DNA from: Pseudomonas putida
GTDB lineage: Bacteria; Pseudomonadota; Gammaproteobacteria; Pseudomonadales; Pseudomonadaceae
Direction of reading: 5' to 3'
Assembly: GCA_029953615.1 (NCBI GenBank)
Contig: CP124529.1
Coordinates: 4,526,501-4,590,500, forward strand
DNA: 64,000 nucleotides
Both the position numbers and the translations under genes were made by a program. Below the pieces are notes generated by a model that was not told the DNA's origin, did no database searches, and worked only from the letters and a program-made list of their open reading frames with translations. This document shows positions 1 through 7,968 of this stretch, in pieces. How positions within the stretch are numbered: the stretch's first letter is position 1; each line of letters opens with the position of its first letter.

Positions 1-378
1 CTCGTCGCCGTTCAGCGCAATACCCGGCAGTGCGCCATCCACCGGCCGTGCGGCGTCGATCTCGACGATCCGGATATTGCTGCGCCGGGCCATCGGGTAC
101 AGCGGGTCGTCACGCCAGATCGAGCGCACGCCGATCACCGCATCGGCCTGCAGCGCGGCCTTGCTCAGGCTGGCGCCACCGCGCCCACTGAAATAGGACG
201 GCTGGCGGCTGGCCGGCAGGTTGGCGGGCACTGCACGGGTGAGCTGTACCGCGGTGCCCTCGAGCAGCGCACTGGCCAGGCTGTGAGTGACTGGCAGGGT
301 GGTCAGCACTTGTGTGGCGAAAGACAGCGACGGCAGGCCGGCCAGGGCCAGCACCAGGGTAAGGCGTTTCAGGTTCAT
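1..378 (-). CDS. fpvF: FpvF-like periplasmic metal-binding protein, C-terminus missing (left edge)
   Basis: This is the N-terminal 126 residues of a solute-binding protein of the ZnuA/metal-ABC type; the rest lies beyond the window. Residues 1-21 form a signal peptide (MNLKRLTLVLALAG start). The next part, with TTLPVTHSLASALLEGT, is the usual first strand and helix of cluster A-I binding proteins. The start codon overlaps the permease stop by ATGA, so it is the last visible gene of the operon. In P. aeruginosa this position is FpvF, which with FpvC binds ferripyoverdine or iron in the periplasm. The symbol rests on gene order as well as family. Confidence 0.8.
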   Translation of the reverse strand, partial: MNLKRLTLVLALAGLPSLSFATQVLTTLPVTHSLASALLEGTAVQLTRAVPANLPASRQPSYFSGRGGASLSKAALQADAVIGVRSIWRDDPLYPMARRSNIRIVEIDAARPVDGALPGIALNGDE

Positions 379-1274
379 GCCGGGTTTCCTTGCAGGCGGG
401 GAACGAGGGCACGGGCTAGTGCCGCCAGGGCGAAGCAGATGCCGGCCACCAGAATGATCGCGGCGCCGGATGGCACCGGCAGGTCGAAAACGATCGGCAG
501 CAGGATACCGAGCAGCGTGCTCAGCGTGGCGATCAGCACCGACAGAAAGAAAAACCCCCTTAGCGACTGGCTGACCAGGCGTGCGGCGGCAGCGGGAATC
601 ACCAGTAGCGCCCCGACCAGGATTGCCCCTATCACCTTCACCGAGGCCACGGTCACCAGGGTCACCAGCACCACGAACAGGTAGTCCAGGGTTTTAACGG
701 CCACCCCGCGCACGGCCGCCAGTTGCGGGTTGAAGCTGGCCAGCATGATGCGGTTGTACAGCGGCACGGCCAGCGCCAGCACCAGCACCGCGACGATGCC
801 CAGTACCATCAGGTCCTGGCCGCTCACGGTCAGCACCGAGCCGAACAGCACGTTCTCGAGGATGTGCACGTTGATCTTGCCGGCCAGCATTAGCAGCAGG
901 CTGGCGCCCAGCGCCAGCGACACCGACAGGAACACACCAATCAGCGTGTCCGGCGACAGCCCGGTGCGGTTGCGCAGGAAGTTGAGCAAGATGCCGAACA
1001 GCAGGCAGTAGCCGAACAGGCTGCCGTAGGGGCCGGTGTAGGGCTCGCCCAGCAGGATACCGATGGCCACGCCGGTCAGCGCGGCATGCCCGACCGCCTC
1101 CGAAAAGAAGGCGAAGCGCTTGACCACCACGAGGGTACCCAGGCCGCCGAGTACCGGGCCGATCATCAAACCGGCCAGCAAAGCGTTGACCACGAAGCCG
1201 TAACCCAGGGCCTCGGGCAGGTAGCCGGCAGAGGCCCAGTCCTGGACCGTTTGCCGAAAGATTTCAAAACTCAT
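375..1274 (-). CDS. fpvE: Metal ABC transporter permease (FpvE)
   Basis: A 299-residue polytopic inner-membrane protein of the ZnuB/ABC-3 family, with about eight hydrophobic segments. Typical stretches are GPVLGGLGTLVVVKRFAFFSE near residue 40 and the GAILVGALLVIPAAAARL segment near 215. It would form the channel of the ABC importer that takes up iron released from pyoverdine. It overlaps the ATPase gene by one base and the fpvF start by four, so coupled translation is likely. On family alone it could be a zinc or manganese permease; the FpvE assignment comes from the complete fpvGHJKCDEF order. Confidence 0.85.
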   Translation of the reverse strand: MSFEIFRQTVQDWASAGYLPEALGYGFVVNALLAGLMIGPVLGGLGTLVVVKRFAFFSEAVGHAALTGVAIGILLGEPYTGPYGSLFGYCLLFGILLNFLRNRTGLSPDTLIGVFLSVSLALGASLLLMLAGKINVHILENVLFGSVLTVSGQDLMVLGIVAVLVLALAVPLYNRIMLASFNPQLAAVRGVAVKTLDYLFVVLVTLVTVASVKVIGAILVGALLVIPAAAARLVSQSLRGFFFLSVLIATLSTLLGILLPIVFDLPVPSGAAIILVAGICFALAALARALVPRLQGNPA

Positions 1275-2020
1275 CAGGCAAGGCTCTCGTTACGCGGGTG
1301 AACGGAAAACAGGCCGAGCAGGCGCTGCGGGGTAAGGGCCTGGGCGGGCGGGGCGTCGAACAGCACCTGGCGGCTCAGGCCGGTAACCCTGTCGGCCAGG
1401 CGCATCACGGCCGCCAGGTCGTGTTCGATCCACAGCACGGTGGTGCCGGCCTGGCGCCAGCCCTGCAGCAGTTGTTCGAACACCTGGATGCCGGCTTCGT
1501 CCAGGGCCGACATCGGTTCGTCCAGCACCAGCAGTTGCGGCTCGGGGATCAGGCCCTGGGCCAGCAGCACCCGTTGGCGTTCGCCACCGGACAGCGCGCC
1601 CATGCGCCGTTTGCGCTTGTCGAGCATGCCGACCCGCGCCAGGGCCGCGTCGATGGCAGGCTGCACGCGGCGCGACAGGCCAAGAAAGGCGGGGCGGCGC
1701 TGGCACATGGCAGCCATGAAGTCGTCCACGGTCATCGGCAGGCCACGGTCGAACTCCAGCGCCTGCGGCACATAGCCTATCACTTCGCGTTCGCCGGGCC
1801 AGTGCAGGGCCAGCTGGCCCTGGTGCGGCATCTGCCCGAGCAGGGTCTTGATCAGCGAACTCTTGCCGCCGCCGTTGGGGCCGACGATGGCATGCACGCT
1901 GCCGGCGGCGACGTTGAAGCTGACCTGTTCGAGGATGCGGGTGCGGCCCAGGGTCAGGTCGATGTCGGCGAACTCGATGCGCGGCCCGCAGGCTGTCACC
2001 AGGTTGGCGGCGGCGGTCAT
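1274..2020 (-). CDS. fpvD: Metal ABC transporter ATP-binding protein (FpvD)
   Basis: A 248-residue ABC ATPase. Walker A is GPNGGGKS at residues 47-54, the signature LSGGE at 143-147 and Walker B LLVLDEP at 163-169, followed by a D-loop SALD. It energises the FpvE permease from the cytoplasmic side. The start overlaps the fpvC stop by ATGA and the stop overlaps the fpvE start by one base. All catalytic motifs are intact. Confidence 0.87.
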   Translation of the reverse strand: MTAAANLVTACGPRIEFADIDLTLGRTRILEQVSFNVAAGSVHAIVGPNGGGKSSLIKTLLGQMPHQGQLALHWPGEREVIGYVPQALEFDRGLPMTVDDFMAAMCQRRPAFLGLSRRVQPAIDAALARVGMLDKRKRRMGALSGGERQRVLLAQGLIPEPQLLVLDEPMSALDEAGIQVFEQLLQGWRQAGTTVLWIEHDLAAVMRLADRVTGLSRQVLFDAPPAQALTPQRLLGLFSVHPRNESLA

Positions 2021-2919
2021 GCGCGGTTCTCCTGGATGGCGCGGACCACGGTGTCAAGGTTGCGCTTCATCTCAACTTCGTACTTGTCCTTGGTGTATTC
2101 GCCGTAGGAAATGTGCGTAAGCGGGTACAGGCGCACGCCGGATTCACGCTGGATGGTTTCGACATAGGCCGACGGGAAGTCCATTTCCGAGAAGATCACC
2201 CGCACGTCCAGCGCCTTGAGCTGGTCGATGGTCTTCTTCAGCTGGGCCGGGCTGGGTTCGATACCATGGGCTGGCTCGACCACCGCGGTCACCTCCAGGC
2301 CGAAGTCGCGCACCAGATAGTCGTAGGCGGCATGGATGGTGGCGACCCGGAAGGTGGCGCTGGGCGCTTCGGTGACCTTGGCCAGTGCGTCGGCACGCAG
2401 GGTGCGCAGGCGCTTGGCATAGGCGCGGGCGTTTTGCGTGTACAGCCTGGCGTTGTCCGGGTCGAGCTTGCCCAGCTCGCGGGCGATATTGTTGACCTGG
2501 GCAATGGTGGTGCTGATCGACAGGAAGGTGTGCGGGTTGACCACCTTGCCGGCGCCACGGGCGGCAATGCCGGTGGCCGCCAGCAACGGTACGTTCTGGT
2601 TGGCCTCAATGGTGTTGATGCCGGGCTTTTCACTGGCGGCGATCATGCGGTCGGCGAAATCGTCATGGCCGACGCCGTTGAGTACCACCACGTCCAAGGT
2701 GCCGATGCGCTTGATGTCCTCGGCCCGTGGCTCGTAGGCGTGGGGGTTGAACCCTGCCGGAATCAGCGGCACCACTTCGGCCTTGTCGCCGACGATGTTG
2801 CTCACGTAGCTGTAGTACGGGTGCAAGGTAATGCCGATACGCAGGGGCTTGCCGTTATCGGCCAGGGCCAGTGCCGGCAGGGCAAGGGCCAGGAGCAGGG
2901 TGAGGGCGGAGCGGAGCAT
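2017..2919 (-). CDS. fpvC: Periplasmic metal-binding protein FpvC (ZnuA-like)
   Basis: A 300-residue solute-binding protein with a signal peptide (residues 1-20, ending ALALA) and a cluster A-I fold. Metal-ligand candidates include the histidine in GFNPHAYEP, the VNPHTFLS segment and H/E/D residues around TIHAAYDYL and FSEMDFPS. In P. aeruginosa FpvC binds ferrous iron and works with FpvF during siderophore-iron release. A gap of 16 bases separates it from fpvK. The family also includes zinc and manganese binders; the specific role is inferred from the operon. Confidence 0.85.
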   Translation of the reverse strand: MLRSALTLLLALALPALALADNGKPLRIGITLHPYYSYVSNIVGDKAEVVPLIPAGFNPHAYEPRAEDIKRIGTLDVVVLNGVGHDDFADRMIAASEKPGINTIEANQNVPLLAATGIAARGAGKVVNPHTFLSISTTIAQVNNIARELGKLDPDNARLYTQNARAYAKRLRTLRADALAKVTEAPSATFRVATIHAAYDYLVRDFGLEVTAVVEPAHGIEPSPAQLKKTIDQLKALDVRVIFSEMDFPSAYVETIQRESGVRLYPLTHISYGEYTKDKYEVEMKRNLDTVVRAIQENRA

Positions 2920-2935
2920 GGGGGATTCCTTGGCT

Positions 2936-3505
2936 TCAGTGACGGTGTTCGCGGGTGACCCCAGCGTCGTAATGGCTGACCACCTGCTGCCAGCCGGCGG
3001 CGATCAGGGCGGCCTGGCCAAGGTCGTCCGGGGGCACGGCGGCGCTGTCGCGGCGCAGCCAGACATCGGCCTGGCCGGTGCTGTCGGCCGGCAGGATCAG
3101 CAGCAGGCTGCCGGCCACTGCCGGGGCCTGGCTGCGGCCGAGGTAGGCTCCGGGTTCCAGCCATGACCATTGGTGGCTGCCGCGGCTCTGGCTGCCGACA
3201 TCGTCCACAAACGGCGGCAGGCCTTCCTCGGCCAGTGCCTGCACGCTTGGCACGGCGGCGTTTTCCTCACGCAGCAACTGGATTTCGTCGAAGGCCACCC
3301 GCAGGTCGGTGTACAGGCCTTGCTCGGCGGCGGTGAGGTCGCGACGGGCATCGATCTGGTGGCTGGCGATGGTCTGTTCATCCTTGCGTTCGCCGCGCAG
3401 CAGCACCACGCTGCTGGCGAGCACCACGATCAGCAGGCTGACCAGCAGCACGTAGAGGGTTTCGTGCCCAGCACCGGCCGGGCGAATCACTTGGGCGCGG
3501 CTCAT
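2936..3505 (-). CDS. fpvK: FpvK-like membrane-anchored protein (DUF6162 type)
   Basis: A 189-residue protein with one N-terminal membrane segment (about residues 17-39, LYVLLVSLLIVVLASSVVLL) and a periplasmic remainder with a charged helix (40-85) and Trp-rich stretches. No catalytic motif is seen. The position between fpvJ and fpvC matches P. aeruginosa FpvK (PA2406), one of the accessory proteins of the FpvG iron-reduction complex. The start overlaps the fpvJ stop by ATGA. Confidence 0.78.
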   Translation of the reverse strand: MSRAQVIRPAGAGHETLYVLLVSLLIVVLASSVVLLRGERKDEQTIASHQIDARRDLTAAEQGLYTDLRVAFDEIQLLREENAAVPSVQALAEEGLPPFVDDVGSQSRGSHQWSWLEPGAYLGRSQAPAVAGSLLLILPADSTGQADVWLRRDSAAVPPDDLGQAALIAAGWQQVVSHYDAGVTREHRH

Positions 3506-3822
3506 GGCTGGGCGATATCGGCGTAGTCGACTTCCACCACGTGCCCGGGGCCGGCATCGAACAGCACATAGAATTCGCCGTCCGGTCGCTTGAAGGTCAG
3601 GGTCGAGTCATCTCCGAGCTTGCCGCCGACCAGCACCTGTTCGTCGTAGCCGATCACATCGAGGGTTACCCCGGGGGCACCGCTGCCGTCCGAGAAGCCA
3701 CCGGTGCACTTGACCTGGCCACCAGGCAATTCTTCGCATTCGCACATCGGGTTGTGCGCCAGGGCCGGGCCGGCGACCAGCACCAGCAAGGGCAGGGCGA
3801 AGGTGCGCATCAGGTGTTTCAT
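3502..3822 (-). CDS. fpvJ: FpvJ-like small periplasmic protein
   Basis: A 106-residue protein that starts at MKHLMRTFALP, overlapping the fpvH stop by ATGA. A signal peptide ends at GPALA, so the mature protein begins with HNPMCECEE. The mature part has three cysteines near its start (CEC and QVKC) and His residues that could take part in metal or redox contacts, then a short beta-rich domain. The longer upstream reading frame antisense to nothing conserved was ignored because it would run inside fpvH. Gene order matches P. aeruginosa fpvJ (PA2405). Its biochemical role is not known from sequence. Confidence 0.78.
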   Translation of the reverse strand: MKHLMRTFALPLLVLVAGPALAHNPMCECEELPGGQVKCTGGFSDGSGAPGVTLDVIGYDEQVLVGGKLGDDSTLTFKRPDGEFYVLFDAGPGHVVEVDYADIAQP

Positions 3823-4358
3823 TTCTTGCCTCCTTGTTTTTCGAGCCAGGCCACGGTGGCTGGCGATGCCTTGGCCAGGGGGACCGACGCCTGGTGCATG
3901 CTGCCGTCCCAGCCTTCCAGGGTGATCCAGACCTGCGCGTCTGGCCTGGTGCGTGGCGGGATCGGCAACGAAGTGCCCATGTTGTACGGCGCACCGAAGA
4001 AAATCGTGCCGGCGGCGCGCAGGCTGCGCGGTTTGCCGATGCGCAGGTAGGCCGCCTTGACGCCGTTGACGCAGGCCTTGCACAGCGATGCATTGAAAAT
4101 CTTGAAATGGCCGGCCGGGCCGTCGGCGCGGGGGGGCTCGTCACGCATTTCGGCCAGGTCCAGGGTGTAGGGGCCGACCTGGATGTCGTTGATCACGTTG
4201 GCGCCAAGCCCCGCTTCGCCGCGAAACAGCCTGGCGTCGGCGAAGTACTTGGGCATGAAGCCCAGCGGGATTAGGATCAGCAGGATGTTCAGGTGAAAAC
4301 GCCACTTCAGCCATCGTTGCTTGAGCGGGCTGGCGGGCACGGCTTGGACCTGGCTCAT
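3819..4358 (-). CDS. fpvH: FpvH-like inner-membrane protein
   Basis: A 179-residue protein with a short cytoplasmic tail, one membrane segment (about residues 21-40) and a periplasmic domain. A CKAC motif near residue 93 suggests a redox-active or metal-binding cysteine pair. It lies between fpvG and fpvJ with four-base overlaps on both sides. In P. aeruginosa FpvH (PA2404) is part of the FpvG complex that reduces iron on pyoverdine. The function is assigned by gene order and fits the redox setting. Confidence 0.78.
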   Translation of the reverse strand: MSQVQAVPASPLKQRWLKWRFHLNILLILIPLGFMPKYFADARLFRGEAGLGANVINDIQVGPYTLDLAEMRDEPPRADGPAGHFKIFNASLCKACVNGVKAAYLRIGKPRSLRAAGTIFFGAPYNMGTSLPIPPRTRPDAQVWITLEGWDGSMHQASVPLAKASPATVAWLEKQGGKK

Positions 4359-5548
4359 GGGCGGATCTCCACGGGGGTTTCATTGCGCGTCCTGCGCGGC
4401 GCACGCTCACTGCGCTTGAGGGCGGCGGCGGTGGCCTGGGCGGTGCGTTTGGTCCAGATCAGCAAGCCGCTGAACACCATCAGGGTGAGGACCAGGCCGA
4501 AGAAGAACCACACCAGCTTGATCGGCAGGCCGCCGAAATCGCCGGTGTGCAGCGGGCGCATGGACTCGGTGACGAACTCCAGGGCGGAGCGGTCGCTGAT
4601 CAGGAACTGGCTGTCGACGTTACGCGTGTACGGGTTCACCGAGGCGCTCTGGAACATCAGCGGATACCAGCCTGGCCCCGCCAGGGTGATATGGCTGTAG
4701 GCGGTGGCTGGCAGCGAGATGAAGTTGATCTCCAGCCCCGGGACCGCCAGGCCGGCGATGCGGGCTGCTTCATCCAGGTCGATGCGCGCTGCCGGGCTGC
4801 CATTCGGGGTTTGCGGTACATCCTCACGGGCGATCACAGGCACGATGGGCCGGCTGGAAATGGTGATGTGGTTGTCCGCGAGGATCGCCTGGATCAGGAA
4901 CCAGGTGCCGGTGATGGAAATGACTGCAATGAACCAGATCGACCAGACCCCGGCCAGGCGGTGCAGGTCGCCCCAGAAAATCCGCGAACCGTGGCCGGTG
5001 CGCACCGGCTTGAAAAAGCCCTTCCAGAACTTCTTGTACACCACCAGGCCGGTGACCAGCGAAGCCAGCATGGGCAGGCCGAGCAGCGAGACCAGGTACC
5101 AGCCCCAGCTGAAACCATTTGTGAACGGCACCAGCCACCAGCCATGCAGGGCGCGGGTGAAGGCTTCGAAGTTGAAGTCCGGGGTCTTGCCCTGGATGGC
5201 CCCGGTATAGGGGTTTACATACAGCGTCGGGCTGGTGCCGTCAGGCAGGGTGACATTGGCTTTGACTGCGAAGTGCGAACCGTCGGGCTGGTTGAGCCGC
5301 TCCACCACCATGTCCGGCTCGGCTTTGTGCAGGGCCTCCAGTACCTGCTGGAAGCTCAGGCGTTCGGCGTCGGCGTCGGGCTTGTTGGCGCGCACGGCCG
5401 GGTCGGCCAGCCAGACGATTTCCTGGCTGACCACGGCGAGCATGCCGGTGAAGCAGACGATCAGGACAAAGAACCAGATCGGCAAGGCGAGCCAGCTGTG
5501 AACCAGGAACCACAGCCTGGATTTGGATTTTTTCGGTGATTTGGCCAT
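4355..5548 (-). CDS. fpvG: Ferripyoverdine reductase FpvG (PepSY-associated membrane protein)
   Basis: A 397-residue inner-membrane protein of the PepSY-associated (YddA/PiuB-like) family: a membrane helix near the N-terminus, a large periplasmic loop with PepSY-like repeats, further helices, and conserved membrane histidines (LVHSWLALP, LHGWWL, DLHRLAGVWS) that suit haem or electron transfer. FpvG of P. aeruginosa reduces Fe(III) in imported ferripyoverdine so the metal is released. I chose the start at MAKSPKKSK; a start 34 codons upstream would cover the candidate Fur site region and lacks the basic N-terminus. It is the first gene of the fpv operon. Confidence 0.85.
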   Translation of the reverse strand: MAKSPKKSKSRLWFLVHSWLALPIWFFVLIVCFTGMLAVVSQEIVWLADPAVRANKPDADAERLSFQQVLEALHKAEPDMVVERLNQPDGSHFAVKANVTLPDGTSPTLYVNPYTGAIQGKTPDFNFEAFTRALHGWWLVPFTNGFSWGWYLVSLLGLPMLASLVTGLVVYKKFWKGFFKPVRTGHGSRIFWGDLHRLAGVWSIWFIAVISITGTWFLIQAILADNHITISSRPIVPVIAREDVPQTPNGSPAARIDLDEAARIAGLAVPGLEINFISLPATAYSHITLAGPGWYPLMFQSASVNPYTRNVDSQFLISDRSALEFVTESMRPLHTGDFGGLPIKLVWFFFGLVLTLMVFSGLLIWTKRTAQATAAALKRSERAPRRTRNETPVEIRP

Positions 5549-5613
5549 CTGACGGTCTTCTGCATTGGGGTGTCGAGCGTGTGCCCAGCCAAAGAGGGGC
5601 TGTATTGATAAGG

Positions 5614-5632
5614 ACGAATGAGAATCAAAAAC
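5614..5632 (-). promoter_or_regulatory. Candidate Fur box upstream of fpvG
   Basis: This 19-base stretch matches the classical Fur consensus (GATAATGATAATCATTATC) at 12 positions, including the ATGAGAATCA core. It lies 66-84 bases upstream of the chosen fpvG start, and iron control of this operon is expected. No PvdS-type TAAAT-N16-CGT motif was found between pvdA and fpvG. The match is moderate and is a candidate only. Confidence 0.4.
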
Positions 5633-5703
5633 CTGCCGTTTTAAGTGCAAGCAAATGTTTCAAGGGCTTGGGCAAGGGCCAACCTGTGCGTCAGGGGCAT
5701 TGG

Positions 5704-5824
5704 GGGGCTGCTGCGCAGCCCATCGCCGGCAAGCCGGGCTCCCACAGGTAATACGCAACCTTGAGGTCTGTGCTGTCCCTGTGGGAGCCCGGCTTGCCGG
5801 CGATGGGCCGCACAGCGGCCCCAA
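5704..5824. repeat. Inverted pair of REP elements
   Basis: Two facing copies of a repeat built on CATCGCCGGCAAGCCGG and CTCCCACAGG are separated by about 35 bases. They lie between the pvdA stop and fpvG, where they could form a large hairpin that attenuates read-through from pvdA into the fpv operon. Confidence 0.75.
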
Positions 5825-5868
5825 TCGATTCAGGCCAAGGCCGGCCTGCTAGGCATGGGCAGGAGGGA

Positions 5869-7203
5869 TCAGGCGCGGGTCAGGGCTACTGCCGGTTGCG
5901 GCTTGCCGTGCAGCTGGGCGAGGTCCTGGTACAGCGCGCGGCCAATTTCCGCGGCGCGTGCCGGTAGCACCGAGAGCAGGGTGTCGCTCAGGCCGTGGCT
6001 GTTTTCGCAGAAACCCTGCAGGTACACCGAGGCCTGCAGATCGGGGCTGGCCAGCATGCGGTAGTTGCGGTCGACGCTGAAATCGTCCAGGTAACCGGCC
6101 AGGGGGGCCAGCAAGTCGCGGTGCGAGCGACGTTCGTAGCCGGTGGCGAGGATCACTGCGTCGTAGCGATGGGTTTGCTGCTGGCCGGTTGCAAGGTCGC
6201 AAAGGGTCAGCTCCAGGCCTTCGCGAGTGGCCACCACGGCTTCTACCTGGCGCCGGCACAATACGTTGTGACGGTACTGGTGGGCGACCTTCTGCCGGTA
6301 GAGGATGCCGTAAATGCGTTCGATCAGGTTGAGGTCGACTACCGAATAGTTGGTGTTGTGGTATTCGCCCAGCAGCTTGCTGCGCTGGTCGGCCGGTTCG
6401 TTGTAGACCAGGTCGGTGTAGTCCGGTGAGAAGATCTCGTTGACGAACGGGCTGTCGTCGGCAGGCTTGAGGGCCGAACCGCGCAAAATCATGTCGACCT
6501 TGACCGACGGGTAGCTGTCGTTGAGGTCGATGAACGCCTCGGCGGCGCTCTGGCCCGAACCGATCACGGCAATGCGCATCGGCTTGCCGGCGGTGCACGG
6601 CAGCTTGTTCAGGCTGCTCAGGTACTGGGAGTGATGGAATACCCGCGGGTCGTCCTTGAAGGCGCCGAACTTTTCCGGGATTTTCGGCGTGCCGCCGCTG
6701 CCGACCACCACCGAGCGGGTGCGGCGGCTGTATTCGCGGCCTTGGGCATCGCGCGAGACCAGGCGCAGGTGCTCGACCCGCCCCGCCTGCACCTCCGGCT
6801 CGATGCGCAGCACCTCCTCCCCGTATGCCGCCTGGGTGGCAAAATGCTCGGCGGCCCAGCGCAGGTAGTCATTGTACTCGAGGCGGCAGGGGTAGAACGT
6901 GCCGAGGTTGATGAAGTCGGCCAGGCGCTGCTTCTGGTGCAGGTAGTTGACGAAGCTGTAAGGGCTGGTGGGGTTGCGCAGCGACACCAGGTCCTTGAGG
7001 AACGAGATCTGCAGCTCGCTCTGGGTGGCCAGGGTTTCGCCGTGCCAGCGGTAGTCCTGCTGCTTGTCGATGAACAGCGCGTCGAGGGCGTGGCCTTGGG
7101 ACTCGGCAAGTTCTTCCAGGGCAATGGCCAGGGCCAGGTTGGAAGGGCCGAAGCCCACGCCGATCAGATCTTTGGTGGTTTCCCGCTGTGAGGGCTGGCT
7201 CAT
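5869..7203 (-). CDS. pvdA: L-ornithine N5-monooxygenase, pyoverdine biosynthesis
   Basis: A 444-residue flavin-dependent N-hydroxylating monooxygenase. The FAD site is GVGFGPSN at residues 15-22, the NADPH site GSGQSA at 215-220, and the family's C-terminal LATGYE at 352-357. It hydroxylates ornithine in the cytoplasm to make the hydroxamate iron ligand of pyoverdine. The length matches PvdA. It has its own PvdS-type promoter about 75-98 bases upstream and is followed by a REP pair and the fpv operon on the same strand, so siderophore synthesis and iron release sit together here. The rest of the pyoverdine synthesis genes are not in this window. Confidence 0.95.
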   Translation of the reverse strand: MSQPSQRETTKDLIGVGFGPSNLALAIALEELAESQGHALDALFIDKQQDYRWHGETLATQSELQISFLKDLVSLRNPTSPYSFVNYLHQKQRLADFINLGTFYPCRLEYNDYLRWAAEHFATQAAYGEEVLRIEPEVQAGRVEHLRLVSRDAQGREYSRRTRSVVVGSGGTPKIPEKFGAFKDDPRVFHHSQYLSSLNKLPCTAGKPMRIAVIGSGQSAAEAFIDLNDSYPSVKVDMILRGSALKPADDSPFVNEIFSPDYTDLVYNEPADQRSKLLGEYHNTNYSVVDLNLIERIYGILYRQKVAHQYRHNVLCRRQVEAVVATREGLELTLCDLATGQQQTHRYDAVILATGYERRSHRDLLAPLAGYLDDFSVDRNYRMLASPDLQASVYLQGFCENSHGLSDTLLSVLPARAAEIGRALYQDLAQLHGKPQPAVALTRA

Positions 7204-7277
7204 GGCTGCGATTCCCTGAATGGTCGAATTTGGACGCCCGCCGGGGCTCCGGCTCCTGCGCTAGTACATGAGTGGGA

Positions 7278-7301
7278 ACGAGCCAGCCGAGGGGGAATTT
7301 A
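7278..7301 (-). promoter_or_regulatory. PvdS (iron-starvation sigma) promoter motif for pvdA
   Basis: On the minus strand TAAAT (7301-7297) is followed by exactly 16 bases and then CGT (7280-7278), a perfect match to the iron-starvation box TAAAT-N16-CGT recognised by the ECF sigma factor PvdS. The pvdA start is 75 bases further downstream. This predicts PvdS-dependent, iron-repressed transcription. Confidence 0.85.
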
Positions 7302-7377
7302 AGCAGGCTAAAGAACTGCGTAAGGCGGCCGATAGGGTGGTCAAGGCAAGGACCCATCTTTCTGGCAGGGAATCGAC

Positions 7378-7824
7378 ATGAGCGGCATTACGGCAAGCAA
7401 CCTGATGATCAATGGCGTTTCAGCGCAGACGCTGAGCGCGAACGCAGCTACTGAACGCGAACAGGCAAAGCAGGCCGGTGAGGCACTGGGCCCGTTGAGT
7501 ATCAGCAGTGACAGCATGAAGGTCTCAGCGGGTGGCCAGGCGCAATCTACAGACAATGAAGACAGTGGCGAGTCGCAGGCGGTGACCGAGCTGCGTCAAC
7601 TGATCAAGGATCTGCAGAAGCAACTGGCCGAGGAGCAGAAGCAGTTGGCTGCGTTGCAGAACAGCAAGATGGACGAGGCTGCCAAGGCGGCGGCGGTGGG
7701 TGCCAAGCAGGCGAGCATTGCCACCATTAACGGGCAGATCATGGCTGCAACGGCACAGTTGCTGGAGCTGTTGCAGCAAGAGGGCGGCAGCAGTGCGGGC
7801 GGGATGGTCAGCGCCACGGCCTGA
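7378..7824 (+). CDS. FlxA-like family protein
   Basis: A 148-residue, Ala/Gln/Glu-rich soluble protein. A disordered N-terminal half is followed by a coiled coil (about residues 67-125, with repeats like LRQLIKDLQKQLAEEQKQLAAL). This pattern fits the FlxA-like family, whose function is unknown. A GCAGGGA ribosome site precedes the ATG. It is divergent from pvdA and probably a single-gene unit ending at a REP pair. Confidence 0.75.
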   Translation: MSGITASNLMINGVSAQTLSANAATEREQAKQAGEALGPLSISSDSMKVSAGGQAQSTDNEDSGESQAVTELRQLIKDLQKQLAEEQKQLAALQNSKMDEAAKAAAVGAKQASIATINGQIMAATAQLLELLQQEGGSSAGGMVSATA

Positions 7825-7832
7825 CGAACCTG

Positions 7833-7953
7833 GGGCTGCTGTGCAGCCCATCGCCGGCAAGCCGGCTCCCACATGGGCCGCGCAGGGCAGTTGCTCTCGC
7901 ATGCCTGTCACGGTGGGAACTGGCTTGCCGACGATAGGGCCGGTGCAGGCCCC
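7833..7953. repeat. Inverted pair of REP elements (diverged)
   Basis: The left copy holds CATCGCCGGCAAGCCGG and CTCCCAC. The right copy is an imperfect inverse (TGGGAACTGGCTTGCCGACGA). The pair lies between the convergent flxA-like and pbpG genes, where it may act as a two-way terminator. Confidence 0.65.
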
Positions 7954-7968
7954 ACATTCCCGCTCCGG

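Noticed and set aside
2113..2958. Long plus-strand open frame across fpvC
   Set aside because: Antisense shadow of a high-GC gene, with no recognisable domain.
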